Source of the DNA: Candidatus Albibeggiatoa sp. nov. NOAA
GTDB lineage: Bacteria; Pseudomonadota; Gammaproteobacteria; Beggiatoales; Beggiatoaceae
Length of the DNA: 64,000 bases
Reading direction: 5' to 3'
NCBI GenBank assembly: GCA_025800385.1
Contig: JAOXRS010000073.1
Coordinates: 1-64,000 of the forward strand
Both the position numbers and the translations under genes were made by a program. Shown piece by piece: positions 29,801 through 41,200 of this stretch. Position 1 is the stretch's first letter, and each line of letters starts with the position of its first letter. The notes under the pieces are model-generated. The model was not told where the DNA came from. It did no database searches and was given only the letters and a program-made list of their open reading frames with translations.

Positions 29801-30607
29801 ATCAGTCAATTGAATCCCTAACTCTTGTTCTAATTGTTCGATAATGTCTAAGTCAGATAATGTTTGTGCTGCGTCAGCTTCCCAAATATACTCTCTTGTT
29901 CCATCAGTATTAACCCATTCAGCCGATGCCAAAGGTTTTGATGCACCGATCGATTGATAATAATCGCCAAAAAAGCTGTTTAACTGAATTTCGCTTGGCG
30001 CATCTATATCAAATGACACAAAGGTTTGTGCTGCATTCGGTTCATTCCAACCAATCACTGCATTTAATAAAAAGTGATCGCCTTGTGTGACTAGGCCAAC
30101 TTGAGCTGCTAAGCTATCTGCACTGCCGAGTTCTACAATATATTGTCCTGCTTCTAATGGTGGCGTGGTGTATTGTTGTCCTGATTGCTTAATGGCAGGT
30201 GGTAAAAAACCTCTGCGATTGCCATTCACAACTTTATATATAAAGAGCTGTAATGGTCTTGCTGCATCTGTGTAGTTATAAGGTGTGAATTGAATGGTTT
30301 GAGGTTCTGAAATTGAAAAAACAACGGTATGTTGTGTTTCATTGGCTGTTTGGGTGTGTGAGCCTGTAGCCACTTGTTGAAATGGGACTGGGGTGTTGAG
30401 TTCAGATTGAACAGATAAATCAAATCCGATGACACCTGCTTTCCCCTCATCGGGTAATGATATATTAACGATGTAATTCCCTGTTTTATCTAGTTTTAGA
30501 TTGTGAGTACACTGGTTTACCGTACAATCATCTGCTTTAAGCAATACACTGCTCACGCACAAATACAGCAGCACACTGTAAATGTACCAAGGTCTACGAG
30601 TTGTCAT
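26900..30607 (-). CDS. Exported LRR protein, 1235 aa
   Basis: Family member with signal peptide (ending LLLKA), DDCTVNQCTH, beta-rich domain, and header DLDIIEQLEQELG followed by a long array of about 30 LRRs and a cap (PPPEIVEQGISAIRTYF). A second header (LEQLAELIGQPLTQ) follows, with a shorter array and the cap IAEQGIEAIRDFFVNR. The first array includes several irregular repeats (for example INFNLPSEFAQL). ATG 30607 is chosen over the upstream ATG at 30640 because it matches the paralogues (MTTRRPWYIY) and the 36-nt promoter spacing. It lies downstream of a ROCO gene in the same direction but has its own promoter. Confidence 0.88.
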   Translation of the reverse strand: MTTRRPWYIYSVLLYLCVSSVLLKADDCTVNQCTHNLKLDKTGNYIVNISLPDEGKAGVIGFDLSVQSELNTPVPFQQVATGSHTQTANETQHTVVFSISEPQTIQFTPYNYTDAARPLQLFIYKVVNGNRRGFLPPAIKQSGQQYTTPPLEAGQYIVELGSADSLAAQVGLVTQGDHFLLNAVIGWNEPNAAQTFVSFDIDAPSEIQLNSFFGDYYQSIGASKPLASAEWVNTDGTREYIWEADAAQTLSDLDIIEQLEQELGIQLTDLTDTMELDAITTRTFVPSGFFFFRDPVTFTGYVLDEQNRVVGLMLERLDITQIPETVFKLKHLLKLSFYETTLLEVHPKIAELKQLRVLNVAHYRPRAERLRELPLELSQLKHLQILDLSYNQFEKFPPVITQLTALHTLNLKNNELKTLDTDLSALTALKVLDISGQPLVNLSSFMEQLGHLEDLTMNHCKLTSLPPEIGLLSHLKHIDISHNELTALPTEMGQLNRLETLNINNNYFATLPLEIMQLSHLESLDINHNQLTSLPAEIGQLQNLTLFRTGINQLTTLPPEIGNLKKLTELFISSNLIQSLPTELNQLQNLAILDVSFTSEVKTLPIVITQLSALTHLNLYSSITALPAEIGQLKNLTHLNIFNYDYDINFNLPSEFAQLTNLTELSLKIQNSNITSLLPITQLPHLDTLTIKARIKALPPEIGQLKTLTVLDIAHSELEQLPVEIVQLENLTHLDLQYSQLTAIPAEIGQLQNLVNLSLKYASLTTLPVEIGQLQNLTHLDLSYNQLHSLPTEIGQLQSLIELNVDNNHLTVLPTQIGQLQHLQVLNLVSNQLKELPVEIGQLTALHTFYVSSNDIQILPAEIGQLRNLNILSLAHNELQTLPAEIGQLRNLDMLHLEYNQLYALPAEIGQLDNISYIGVENNYLETLPPEIGQLNDATNIDLEDNPLQTPPPEIVEQGISAIRTYFTEHTIEPTTPIVLPHVETLEQLAELIGQPLTQVSLNHVMGHRYSYALDADDQVIGLNLSRAGLSSIPDFVFNAQQLQVLSLAQNHITDLPALIGQLQYLTVLDLSDNQIKRLPDEIGQLLNIQRLDLSKNVLRALPPTFWQLIALEELYLSWNQFSRISRQIGALQNLVYLSLYDNQLVYLPREIGQLQQLTGLYLGSNQLESLPSEFRQLQNLRVLWLQNNQLEYLPQLVELHPSTELWIWGNPLKIPTLNIAEQGIEAIRDFFVNR

Positions 30608-30643
30608 AATGCTGATTCCAAAAAGATTAAAGGATTGCATTAA

Positions 30644-30671
30644 GGTATAGACCAGAATTCAATAAAAGCAA
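30644..30671 (-). promoter_or_regulatory. Shared LRR-family promoter for 26900-30607
   Basis: Minus strand TTGCTT, 16-bp spacer, TATACC, 36 nt to the ATG. The spacer TTATTGAATTCTGGTC closely matches the other copies. Confidence 0.6.
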
Positions 30672-30741
30672 ATTTTTGGAATGATAAGTTATGAATGATG
30701 AGTGATGAATTTAGAACAAGATGACATAGGTTTCAGTCAAC

Positions 30742-33093
30742 CTATCCTTTGTTTTGAAACATTGCCAGCATTTGTGCTTGTTGCTCTGGCGTGAGATTGG
30801 CAAGTTGTTGAGCTAATTGTTGTTGCACGTTATCACCTTGATTGATATTACTGTTTTCGATATTGCCTGCATTATTAAAGTTTCGATTGTCATTATAAAT
30901 ATGAACCCCTGGTAAATTACCTAATTTAACTCGCTTTAATTCATCTTGTTCAAATACGCCTTCGAGTAAGCTTTTCACGCCCACAGTTTTTAAATCTTTT
31001 TCACATTTGATTTTTGGTTCAGCTTTATCGATGTATTTTTGTAGCAATGTAAATTCGTAAAAATGTGGTTGGCTGGAATCTTTGCAATCATCACAATGGC
31101 ACGGAATCATTTCATCGACTTCGATATTTTTAAACCATTTTTTGTGAATCTCGCGGACTTCTTCACGAATTTTACGTAGTAAATATTTACGTTCGTTGGG
31201 ATTACCACACACTGCAATATCGATTACGTTTAAGCCATTGCGGTTATTTTCATCTTCAATCACTTGGGCTTGGCAGCCGTTGTCAGTTAATACTACGCCT
31301 TTGCGCCACACCAGTTGTTTATCATTTTGTTTTAGGATCAGGTCGTGTAAACGCACGATTAAGCGGGCTAAAATCCCTTCGGGCATGAATTTGTATTGAA
31401 ATCGAAAGTTTAAATTCTCTTTTGAATCCCAGTCATAGATTGGTGCGGTTTCTGGGAGCAGTTGCGGGGTGATATAAGCATCATCAGATTCGCAGGTCAG
31501 CGGGTAACAGATTTCGAAGCTGTCGGCTTTCATCAAGTTAAACAATTTATTGCGTTCGGCATGGTTGTATTTTTCCCAAATGTTGTCCAAGTATTGGCGG
31601 GTAAATTTGCCGTGCGCGTTTGCTACTTGTTTGTCGGTAAGCACGCTGTATACCGCATCAACTGCCCATTGTGGTTTTAGGATAATGAAGTCGTATAAGT
31701 CGGAATTATTTTGAAAATGCAGAATACTACCGAGTTTGTGTAAGTAGCCACTGAGATTAAGTTGGCTCTCTTCTTCATCAATGCCGTGCTGTTGGCAAAT
31801 CTGTTGGAATTCGCTTAAGCAAATATGGTCTTTATTTAGTTCACGTAAGGCTTCGCGGATCGGTTGCCATTGTTTGGGGAGTTGATTGCCGACGTGGCGC
31901 AGTTGGGTTAAGGCTTTTTGGATGGTTTCGCGTAGCAGTTGGAAGCGTGTGTCATTTTCAGACAGGTCAACATCGCATTGTTTAATATCGAGTTCGGGAT
32001 AGTGTTTTTGGTATAGCTTTGAGTCAAAGTTGCTGACAGATTTGTGTTGTTTGTCGTTCAGCATCACGATGATGGGGCTATAAAAATTGTCTTCTTTGCT
32101 GAGCAAGCGAATGATTTTAAACCAGTAGGGAAAGCGGGTATTTTGTTCACGGTTATCGGAGACAAGAATATATAGTGCGCTGGGGGTGAGAAAAAATTGA
32201 TGGGTCATGTATTGGATTTCTTGGCCACCAAAGTCCCAAATGTTGGCTTTAAAGGTAATATCTGGATTGTCTTCAAGCGGAAATGACCAACCTTCACGCA
32301 CTTCAATACCAAGAGTGGAATCAGAGGGTTGTGGCACTTCATAATTTGGATCAAACAGTTTTTCCATTAAGGTGGTTTTGCCTGCACCGCCTTCACCGAC
32401 GACAATTAATTTGGCTTCATACAGTTTTTCAGTGCCACCTTGTTGTTCGATTTGTTTAAAATAGTCCAGAATGGCTGCTTTGCCTTGTTCAATGAATTCT
32501 TGGGGTGGTTCAGTGATAGGGCAACCATTGATGATTAAGCCTGTTAAAACCCAGCCTGTTTTTACTTTTAACCCTCGTTCAATCAAAGGCAGTAAATTTT
32601 TTAAGCTATATATAGATTCATTATTGCTTAAATCTAATTTTTGTAATTTGGTTAAAGTGGCCAAAGGCGAGACATCGCTCAATTGATTGCATCCAAGGTC
32701 TAAAGAAGTTAAGCCAGTTAAAGCGGCCAAAGGCGAGACATTGCTCAATTGATTGCGTTCAAGATATAAAGAAGTTAAGCCAGTTAAAGCTGCCAAAGGC
32801 GAGATATCGTACAATTGATTACGTTCAAGATATAAAGAAGTTAAGCCAGTTAAAGCTGCCAAAGGCGAAACATTGCTCAATTTATTGTTATATAAATTTA
32901 ATGAAGTTAAGCCAGTTAAAGCTGCCAAAGGCGAGACATCACTCAATTTATTACCAGATAAACTCAATTCCTCCAACCAATCCAACTCAAGCAACTCAGG
33001 TGGCAATTCCGTCAAATTACAAAAGTCTAAATCCAAATAGGTTAAACGCTTTTGTTTTGCCTCTGCAATCCTCTGTAATGCTTTTTCTGACAT
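30742..33093 (-). CDS. ROCO-family GTPase (LRR-Roc-COR), 783 aa
   Basis: Complete paralogue of the protein at 1-2142. No signal peptide, so cytoplasmic. An N-terminal helix and LRR entry (ALQRIAEAKQKRLTYLDL) lead to about six LRRs including four near-identical 22-aa SPLAALTGLTSL units. Then come the cap EPPQEFIEQGKAAILDYF, a Roc domain with P-loop GEGGAGKTT (about 231-239) and switch II DFGGQE (about 284), a COR region, a Cys/His cluster IPCHCDDC, and an Asn/Gly-rich tail (NINQGDN) with a terminal Gln-rich helix. GGAAATGG lies 5-12 nt before the ATG. The cap motif is the same as in the exported LRR proteins, which suggests shared descent of the LRR blocks. Function unknown; the GTPase family is clear. 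Confidence 0.92.
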   Translation of the reverse strand: MSEKALQRIAEAKQKRLTYLDLDFCNLTELPPELLELDWLEELSLSGNKLSDVSPLAALTGLTSLNLYNNKLSNVSPLAALTGLTSLYLERNQLYDISPLAALTGLTSLYLERNQLSNVSPLAALTGLTSLDLGCNQLSDVSPLATLTKLQKLDLSNNESIYSLKNLLPLIERGLKVKTGWVLTGLIINGCPITEPPQEFIEQGKAAILDYFKQIEQQGGTEKLYEAKLIVVGEGGAGKTTLMEKLFDPNYEVPQPSDSTLGIEVREGWSFPLEDNPDITFKANIWDFGGQEIQYMTHQFFLTPSALYILVSDNREQNTRFPYWFKIIRLLSKEDNFYSPIIVMLNDKQHKSVSNFDSKLYQKHYPELDIKQCDVDLSENDTRFQLLRETIQKALTQLRHVGNQLPKQWQPIREALRELNKDHICLSEFQQICQQHGIDEEESQLNLSGYLHKLGSILHFQNNSDLYDFIILKPQWAVDAVYSVLTDKQVANAHGKFTRQYLDNIWEKYNHAERNKLFNLMKADSFEICYPLTCESDDAYITPQLLPETAPIYDWDSKENLNFRFQYKFMPEGILARLIVRLHDLILKQNDKQLVWRKGVVLTDNGCQAQVIEDENNRNGLNVIDIAVCGNPNERKYLLRKIREEVREIHKKWFKNIEVDEMIPCHCDDCKDSSQPHFYEFTLLQKYIDKAEPKIKCEKDLKTVGVKSLLEGVFEQDELKRVKLGNLPGVHIYNDNRNFNNAGNIENSNINQGDNVQQQLAQQLANLTPEQQAQMLAMFQNKG
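32640..32945 (-). repeat. 66-bp tandem repeat coding for LRRs of the second ROCO gene
   Basis: Five 66-bp units, each including a block encoding SPLAALTGLTSL, differ at few positions. They correspond to the units at 22-246 in the other ROCO gene. Confidence 0.85.
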
Positions 33094-33111
33094 GATGCCA
33101 TTTCCATTTGG

Positions 33112-33240
33112 TTGTCTGAATCAGGATTTTCAAGATGTAAGGATAAACAGGATGAGATTGTAGAAGAGCCTAAGATTTGTGGCAATACTTTAAATTTAAT
33201 TCTGGAAATCCTTTAATCCTGTGAATCCCGATTCAGACAA
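33112..33240. repeat. 129-bp inverted-repeat (MITE-like) element
   Basis: The outer arms (about 33112-33146 and 33203-33240) are near-perfect inverted copies beginning TTGTCTGAATC(A/G)GGATT. The centre is AT-rich without a gene. It lies in the gap before the ROCO start. A single-arm copy occurs at 41585-41614. No transposase is seen. Confidence 0.7.
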
Positions 33241-33287
33241 TGAACAAGATTAAAGCATCCTGCCCACTTAATCCCTTTCAAAAACAA

Positions 33288-35111
33288 TTACTGATTAGCA
33301 AAATATTTTCGAATGGCTGGAATGCCCTGCTGAGCAATATCAAGTGGAGGGCTGATTAACTGTGTATTGCCTCCAATATATAAGCGCAAATCATCACGCA
33401 AATTGCCCATTTCAGGCGGTAATGCAGTAAGCTGATTGTTGCTCAGATTTAAATAGGTCAGATTTTGTAATAAGCCAATTTCTGCAGGCAGGGTTTGTAA
33501 CTGATTACGATCCAGCACTAACTTTGTTAAATTTGATAATTGACCAATCTCTGCTGGCAAACTTGTTAATTGATTCTGCCTCGCATTGAGATAAGTCAGA
33601 TTTTGTAATTGTGCCACGTTAGGCGATAACGCACTGATTTGATTGTTAGATAAATGTAGTTCGGACAAACTAGGTAACGCATACAAACTATCAGGCATGG
33701 AAGTAAAGTCGTTATAAGATAAATCTAGTATTTGTAATTGCGTCAACTGGCCAAAACTAGCAGGTAACGTTGTAAGATGATTATTGTATGCAATCAGCTC
33801 CGTTAACTGAGGTAATTGACTAATTCCTTCAGGCAATTCATACAAATAATTATGTACTAGATTAAGATGTTGTAAATTTACTAATTGATTTATTTCAGAT
33901 GGAATATCCACCCGTTCTACATTGACATAGGCCGAACGTAAATCTAATGTTTGTAATTGGGTCAATTGAAGTATGGCGATGGGAAATTGGCTAAGATAAT
34001 TCGAGCTTAAGTCTAATGTAGTTAAATCTTTAAGTTGACCTATTTCAGTTGGAATATCAGTTATATTAGCTTGATTTAAAATAAGTGTTGATAGATGTGT
34101 AAGCAATGGAACTAAAGGTGGGAAGGATTGTTCCTTAGCAGTACCAACATTAAAGTGATTTCCAAGACTTAATGCAATCACATTATTTTTATCATCGATA
34201 TCATACTTCTGACCTACTTCACTTCCTACCCATGTTGTATAATTTCGAGTAGCAATATTATCAATGTCAACGCGGGTTGATGCCTTAAGTTGTCTTGCTA
34301 TTTCTAAATCAGACAGTGACGTTTGCCATACAGTTTGTCGTTCACCAACAGCATTGATAAAGTCAACATGAATTAGGGGCTGGGTCGAACCTTGCCTTCT
34401 ATCATCATTAATGAATGTATCACTGAATGACAAATCAAATTGCACCGTGCTGGGTTGTAACAGGGAAAATGAGATAAAACCCTCAGGTGAATCAGGGTCT
34501 ATCCAACCGCCATTGCTAATACTAGACAATTGATGAGCTTGTACTGATAAACCTGTGTGAAGCTTACTTTCTTTATAATAGTAATGGCTTAATTCTTTAT
34601 TTGGGTTGGCAATCTCAGCAGTATAAAGCCCCGCCTCTAACAAAGGTGTCACAAGTGTTTGCTCAGGATTAACTAAAGTAGGTTCATAAATAGCCATTTT
34701 TTCCGTTTCTGTGTGACGATATAAAGCGGCCAATACAGCTTGCTGGTTATCGTCATAGTTATAAGGGGTTAAGCTCACAGTTTGAGGTTCAGAAAGACGG
34801 AATGTTGTCCAGCTTGTTGAAATATCAATAACCCTGCTTGTGTTGCTCGTTTGTAATGCAGCTGCTCCCGTATTAATACTTTGTAATGCAACAGGTTGAT
34901 TGTCTGCAGAATAAACTGACACTGCCAATTTCCACATACCTCGTCCCCCAGACTCAGGTAATGAAACTTTGACCAAATAATAGCCAGCTTGGTTAAAAGG
35001 CACAGTGTACTGGCATTGATTAAGGCTGCATTCATCAGCGTGAAGCAATAAAGGGCTTATGCACAAATACAGCAATACACTGTAAATGTACCAAGGTTTT
35101 TGAATTGTCAT
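33288..35111 (-). CDS. Exported LRR protein, 607 aa
   Basis: Shortest intact family member. Signal peptide (ending LLLHA), DECSLNQCQY, beta-rich domain (about 25-285), header DLEIARQLKAST with a divergent insertion (YTTWVGSEVGQKY), about 10 LRRs, and the cap PPLDIAQQGIPAIRKYFANQ at the C-terminus. Several repeats are irregular (EINQLVNLQHLNL, LYALPSLSELHL), so this array is less homogenised than its neighbours. The shared promoter lies 37 nt upstream. Confidence 0.88.
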   Translation of the reverse strand: MTIQKPWYIYSVLLYLCISPLLLHADECSLNQCQYTVPFNQAGYYLVKVSLPESGGRGMWKLAVSVYSADNQPVALQSINTGAAALQTSNTSRVIDISTSWTTFRLSEPQTVSLTPYNYDDNQQAVLAALYRHTETEKMAIYEPTLVNPEQTLVTPLLEAGLYTAEIANPNKELSHYYYKESKLHTGLSVQAHQLSSISNGGWIDPDSPEGFISFSLLQPSTVQFDLSFSDTFINDDRRQGSTQPLIHVDFINAVGERQTVWQTSLSDLEIARQLKASTRVDIDNIATRNYTTWVGSEVGQKYDIDDKNNVIALSLGNHFNVGTAKEQSFPPLVPLLTHLSTLILNQANITDIPTEIGQLKDLTTLDLSSNYLSQFPIAILQLTQLQTLDLRSAYVNVERVDIPSEINQLVNLQHLNLVHNYLYELPEGISQLPQLTELIAYNNHLTTLPASFGQLTQLQILDLSYNDFTSMPDSLYALPSLSELHLSNNQISALSPNVAQLQNLTYLNARQNQLTSLPAEIGQLSNLTKLVLDRNQLQTLPAEIGLLQNLTYLNLSNNQLTALPPEMGNLRDDLRLYIGGNTQLISPPLDIAQQGIPAIRKYFANQ

Positions 35112-35148
35112 AATGCATTTTCCACAAAAATAAAAAGGATTGCATTAA

Positions 35149-35176
35149 GGTATAGACTAGAATCCAATAATTGCAA
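35149..35176 (-). promoter_or_regulatory. Shared LRR-family promoter for 33288-35111
   Basis: Minus strand TTGCAA, 16-bp spacer, TATACC, 37 nt to the ATG. Confidence 0.65.
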
Positions 35177-35283
35177 GCAGGCTGTTAATGATAAATGATG
35201 AGTGATGAATTTCGAACAAAATACACAATGGATAGGCAGGATTAAAATAGACTATTTATCCTGCCATCCTATTCAAACCTCCA

Positions 35284-38200
35284 CTATTGCTGCCCACTCT
35301 CATTTGTAAAATATTGGCGAATAGCTGGAATGCCCTGTTGAGCAATATCCAATGGTGGTTGTGTGAGCGGGTTATCATCTATCAACAAACTTAAGCGGTA
35401 AGGCAAATTCCCAAACTCAAACGGTAAAGTCGTCAACTGATTGTTGTTTAACTTTAAGGTATATATACTCAAATTGCCCATTTCCGATGGAATAGTCATC
35501 AATTGATTATTGTTTAAAGCTAGATCGGTTAAGCTTGATAAGTTACCAAGCTCAGGTGGCAAACTCGTCAATTGATTATTGTTTAAAGCTAACTTACTTA
35601 AGTTTGGTAAATTGCCAAATTCAGGCGGCAAGCTCGTCAACTGATTATAGCCTAAATAGAGTTCTGTTAAGCTTAGTAAATTGCCAAATTCAGGCGGTAA
35701 ACTCATCAACTGATTCTCTCTTAAATAGAGTTCTGTTAAGCTTGGTAAATTGCCAAATTCAGGCGGTAAGCTCGTCAACTGATTATTGTTTAAATCTAAC
35801 CAATCTAAGCTAGGTAAGTTGCCAAATTCAGGTGGCAAAGCTGTCAACTGATTATTACTTAAAATTAACGATTTCAACTTTGGTAAATTGCCAAATTCAG
35901 GTGGCAAAGCCGTCAATTGATTATTGTATAAATTCACCCAATCTAAACGTTGTAAGTTGCCAAATTCAGACGGTAAACTGGTCAATTGATTACTCCTTAA
36001 ATCTAACCAACCTAAGCTTTGTAAGTTGCCAAACTCAGACGGCAAGCTGGTCAATTGATTACTTCTTAAATCTAATCTTTTTAAACTTTGCAAGTTGCCA
36101 AATTCAGGCGGCAGACTTGTCAATTGATTATATTCTAAGTGGAGTTCTACTAAGCTTGATAAGCTCCCCAATTCAGCAGGTAAACTGGCCAACTGATTAT
36201 AGTCTAAATAGAGTTCTGCTAAGCTTGGTAAATTGCCAAATTCAGAGGGCAAAGCTGTTAATTGATTATAGTCTAAATAGAGTTTTATTAAGCTCGGTAA
36301 ATTACCAAATTCAGGGGGTAAACTGGTCAATTGATTATTTTCTAAATAGAGCTTTGTTAAACTCGGTAAATTGCCAAATTCAGGTGGTAAAGTCGTCAAT
36401 TGATTATTTTTTAAATTAAGCTCTGTTAAGCTCGGTAAATTGCCAAATTCAGAGGGCAAAGTCGTCAATTGATTATCTCTTAAATAGAGTGTTGTTAAGT
36501 TTGATAAGTTCCCAAATTCAGAAGGTAAAGTCGTCAATTGATTATTTCTTAAATAGAGTTCTGTTAAGCTTGGTAAACTGCCAAACTCAGGCGGTAAACT
36601 CACCAATTGATTATATTCTAACTGTAACAATGTTAAGCTCGGTAAGTGCCCAAATTCAGGCGGCAAAGTCGTCAGCTGATTATGATCTAAATAGAGTTCT
36701 GTTAAGTTTGGTAAATCTCCAATTTCAGGTGGTAGAGCTGTTAATTGGTTAGATATTAGGTTTAGCCTAGATAATTGTGGTAAATTGCCAAATTCAGATG
36801 GTAAAGTGGCTATTTGATTATCATTTAAATCTAGCCAAATTAAGCTTTTCATATAGCCAATTTCAGCAGGTAACGTTGTTAATCTGTTACTAAACAGTAG
36901 TAAATCTCTTAAACTTTGTAAGTCACCTATTTCAGCAGGCAAAGCTGTCAATTGATTCCCCTGTAAAAGCAACTTTGTCAAACTTTGTAATTGTCCAATT
37001 TCAGATGGTAAGCTGGTTAACCTGTTACGGTGCAAATATAACTCTCGTAGAGTTTGCAAATTCCCAATTTCTGGTGGCACACTTGTCAACTGATTGTTAT
37101 ATAAAAGTAGAGTAATTAAGCTTTTTAAATTGCCAATTTCGGATGGTAAACTCGTTAGTGCGTTATTACTTATCTGTAGATGCATTAGGTTTTGTAAGTT
37201 ACCAATTTCTGGTGGTAAAGTCGTCAACTGGTTTCTATATAAAGCTAAAGATTTTAAACTTTGCAATTGGCCGATTTCAGGAGAAAGTTCGATAAACTTA
37301 TTATGGCTTAAGTTAAGCTTTTCCAAATGTTTTAAAGCCGAAAGGTATCGAGGAATATAAGTTAAAGATAAATCAGACAAATCTAACTCAATCACTTGCT
37401 GTTGCGCATTTGTGGTAAAACGTTGCTGTAGATTTTCTCTAATAATTGAGCTGATCTGATTGATAACCTCCAAGTCCGTTGCACTATCTTCTGGTGGATT
37501 AAAATAGTTACGAATCGCGGGAGCACTATTCCAAGATAAGTCAGGTAACGAGGGTATATTGATAGGATTATTCCATAAATACAGCTCTTTTAAGCTTTGT
37601 AATTGCGCTAACTCAGGTATCAGATTTTGTAACTGATTATCTTGTAAATGCAAATGGGTTAAGTTTTGCAACTGACCAATTTCAGTGGGTAAAGCTGCTA
37701 TTTGGTTGCCCTGTAAATTTAACCAAGTTAAGTTTTGTAATTGCCCAATTTCAGCGGGTAAAGCTGCTATTTGATTCCCATTAAAATACAGCACTTCCAT
37801 ATTTTGCAATTGCCCAATTTCAGCAGGTAACCCCGTTAATTGATTATCCTGCACATGTAACTCTGTTAAGTTTTGCAACTGCCCAATTTCAGCGGGTAAT
37901 GTTGTTAATAGATTATTTTTTAAAAACAACCCTTCTAAGTTCTGCAACTGTCCAATTTCAGCAGGTAATGCTGTTAACTGATTGTTATGCAAATCAAATA
38001 ATTTCAAGCTTTGCAATTGCCCAATATCAGTGGGTAACGTTGTCAACTGATTATCATGTAAATGCAACTCTGTTAAACGCTGCAAGTTACCAAACCCAAA
38101 TGGCAAGCTTGTTAGCTGATTATTTTCTAAATAAAGCTCTGTTAAACTCGGTAAATTTCCGAACTCAGGCGGTAAAGTCGTCAGTTGATTTTTTCTTGCA

Positions 38201-41200
38201 TATAGCTTAATTAAGCTTGGTAAATTCCCAAATTCAGGCGGTAAACTTTGTAACGGATTAGATTCTAAAATAAGTTTTGTTAAGCGTTGTAAATTCCCAA
38301 ACTCAGGCGGCAAAGTGGTTAATTGATTTTCTTGTATATGCAATTCAATTAAACTGGGTAAATCCCCAAATTCAGGGGGCAAACTGGTTAATTGATTGTT
38401 ATTTAAATACAAGCGTCTCAAACTTAATAAATTGCCAAACTCAGAGGGTAATGTAGTCAATGCATTATCTTGTAAATCCAGCCAAATTAAGCTTTGCAGT
38501 TGACCAATCTGAGATGGCAAACTGGTCAAATCACTAGAGCTTAAATCTAATTCAGTTAAACGTTGTAAATTGCTGAATTCATAAGGTAAGCTTTGCAACG
38601 GATTAGATTCTAAATTGAGTACTGTCAAGTATTGCAAATTGCCAAATTCTGGGGGCAAACTAGTTAAACTATTATATTGTAAATATAATTCTCGTAGATT
38701 TGGTAAGTTGCCAAATTCAGACGGTAAGCTGACTAATTTGTTATTTTCTAAATATAAATGTGTTAATTGCTGTAAATTGCTAAAGTCAGGGGGCAAACTG
38801 GTTAATTCATTGTATCTTAAATTGAGTATTGTTAAGTTTTGTAAATTGCCAAATTCAGGGGGTAAGCTGGTTAATTTATTGCCATTTAAATATAAGTGTA
38901 TTAATTGCTGTAAATTGCCAAATTCAGGGGGTAAGCTGGTTAATTTATTACCATTTAAATATAAATAGGCTAAGTTTTGTAATTGCCCAATTTCAGGCGG
39001 CAACGTTGTTAGCTTATTATCATTTAAATATAGCCAAGTTAAATTCTGTAATTGATATACTTCAATTGGCAAGGCAGTTAGCTTAGCACTACGGAGTTCT
39101 AACCTGATTAAATGTTGCAAGTTACTAAACTGAGGTGGAAGAGTTATCGATGGGTTATTGCTTAAATATAAATAATTTAAGTTTTGCAATTGCCCAAATT
39201 CAGGGGGCAACGTTGTTAATTCATTACCACTTAGACTCAACACCGTTAAGTTTTGCAACTGTCCAAATTCAGGTGGTAAAGTGGTTAAATTATTGAAATT
39301 TAAGTTTAGCTCTGTTAAATGTTGTAACTGCCCAATTTTGGGTGGTAATACACTAATATCATTGAAATATAATTCCAGAAAAACTAACTTTTTTAACTGA
39401 CTAATTTCAGGTGGGAGTGTTGTAATTTTGTTTTGAGTTAGAATAAGCTTTTGCAAATGTTTTAAAGAAAAAACTGGCTTTGGCACTTGAGTTAAAAATA
39501 AGCGAGATAAATCTAATTCAATCACTTGTTGCTGCACATTGACAATAACACGCTCGTCCAAATTTATGCCCATTTCTTGTTCTAACTGTTGGATGATTTC
39601 TAAATCACTGGTGTCTTCTGGCAAAGTATCAAAATATGCCCGAACCGATGCAATGCCTGATGTTACAATCTCTAAACTGGGCTGTTGCAATGGATTCCCC
39701 GAAATCTCAAACTGCGTTATTGCCTTGAGGCCTGCTAATGCTTTAGGCAAGGTTGTAAGCTGGTTATGTTTTGCCCATAAACTTTTTAAGTTTTGCAAAC
39801 CACCTATTGTATAAGGCAAATTAATAAGCTGGTTATTCGATAAATATAGTGCTTTCAGGTTTTTTAACTGGCTGATTTCTACAGGTAAAACAATGAGCCT
39901 GTTTTGAGATAAATTAAGTGTCGTTAAGTTTTGTAATTGGCCAATATCTAATGGCAGCGTGGTTAATTGATTTTGAGATACATTAAGAGAGACTAAGCTA
40001 TTTAAATATTTTATTTCTGAGGGTAAGGCAATGAGTTGGTTTGCGCTTACATTTAATATTTGCAATTTAACAAGTTTGCCCATTTCTTGAGGTAAATAGC
40101 GTAATTGGTTTTGATTCAGCTTAAGTTTGCGTAGCGCAGTTAACTGATTAATGGTTTGTGGCAGTCTCAAAAGTTTATTATTACTTAAATCCAACTCTGT
40201 TAGATTTTTCAATTGCTTGATGTCATGAGGTAATTGCGAAATACTGTTTTTAGATAATGACAACTTAGATAAATAAGCTAGGGAAAAAATCGCATCAGGA
40301 ACAGTTGATAAATCAGATTGAGACAAATTTAAGCCCGTAATATGATTATTAACATCTAACACGTAGCTATTTTGCTGCTGCATAACTTTATCAAGTGTTG
40401 TTTGAGTTAAAGATTTGCCTGTCAATTTTGTGAGTTGTTGAATAGCTACATCACTGGATACATCTTGTTGTAATGATGAATTCCATACCAATGTTTGTTC
40501 ATTGCCATCGATGTGTGTAATCTTAACGGTTGGTTGTGATGAACCCAGAGGGTAACTACTCCCAAATAACGTGCTCATTTGAATAGTGCTTGAGTGGGTT
40601 TCAGTATCAAAAATGATCGAGCTTGTGTTTGAATTGCGTTCAGCCCAACCACCAGTGGTTTGAAATTTGATATTGTGAGCAATAACTTCTAAACCTGCTT
40701 GAATAGCCGAACCATCTGTACTGGTTATTTCAGCGACGTAATCGCCTGCTTCCAATTCTGGCGTGATATGTTCTTGCCCTGAGTTCATTAACGTGGGTTC
40801 ATAAAATGCAATGCGCTCTCCATTAACAATACGGTATAACGCAGCCAGAATACTTGGTACTTCATTTTGTTCTTCATCACTATTAGTATCATGATAAGGG
40901 GTTAAAGTAATGGCTTGCGGTTCAGGTAGCGAGAAACTAACCCAATGTACGGTAAAATTTTCTGAATTAGAAATAGAGCGGGTAGTGAATTGATTAAAGT
41001 TTTGTGAATGAGCGTTTAAGCTGATACCTAAAACCCCTCTGACTCCACTGTATGGTATAGAAGCATTAAGTTGATAACGCCCAGTTTTTTCTAATATTAA
41101 GCTGTAATCACAACGGTTTACCGTACAGATTTCGGCAGGCAACACACTGCTAATAAAGCACAAATACAGCAAGATACTGTAAATGTACCAAGGTCTACGA

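Noticed and set aside
30694..30719. Short repeat AATGATGAGTGATGAATTT in two LRR gene gaps (also near 35194)
   Set aside because: Probably copied along with the duplicated upstream regions; no structure or further regular copies that would make it a separate element.
35535..39086. Long plus-strand open frames opposite the giant LRR gene
   Set aside because: They follow the 69-bp repeat periodicity of the coding strand and give low-complexity sequences with repeated motifs; they are shadows of the LRR repeats.
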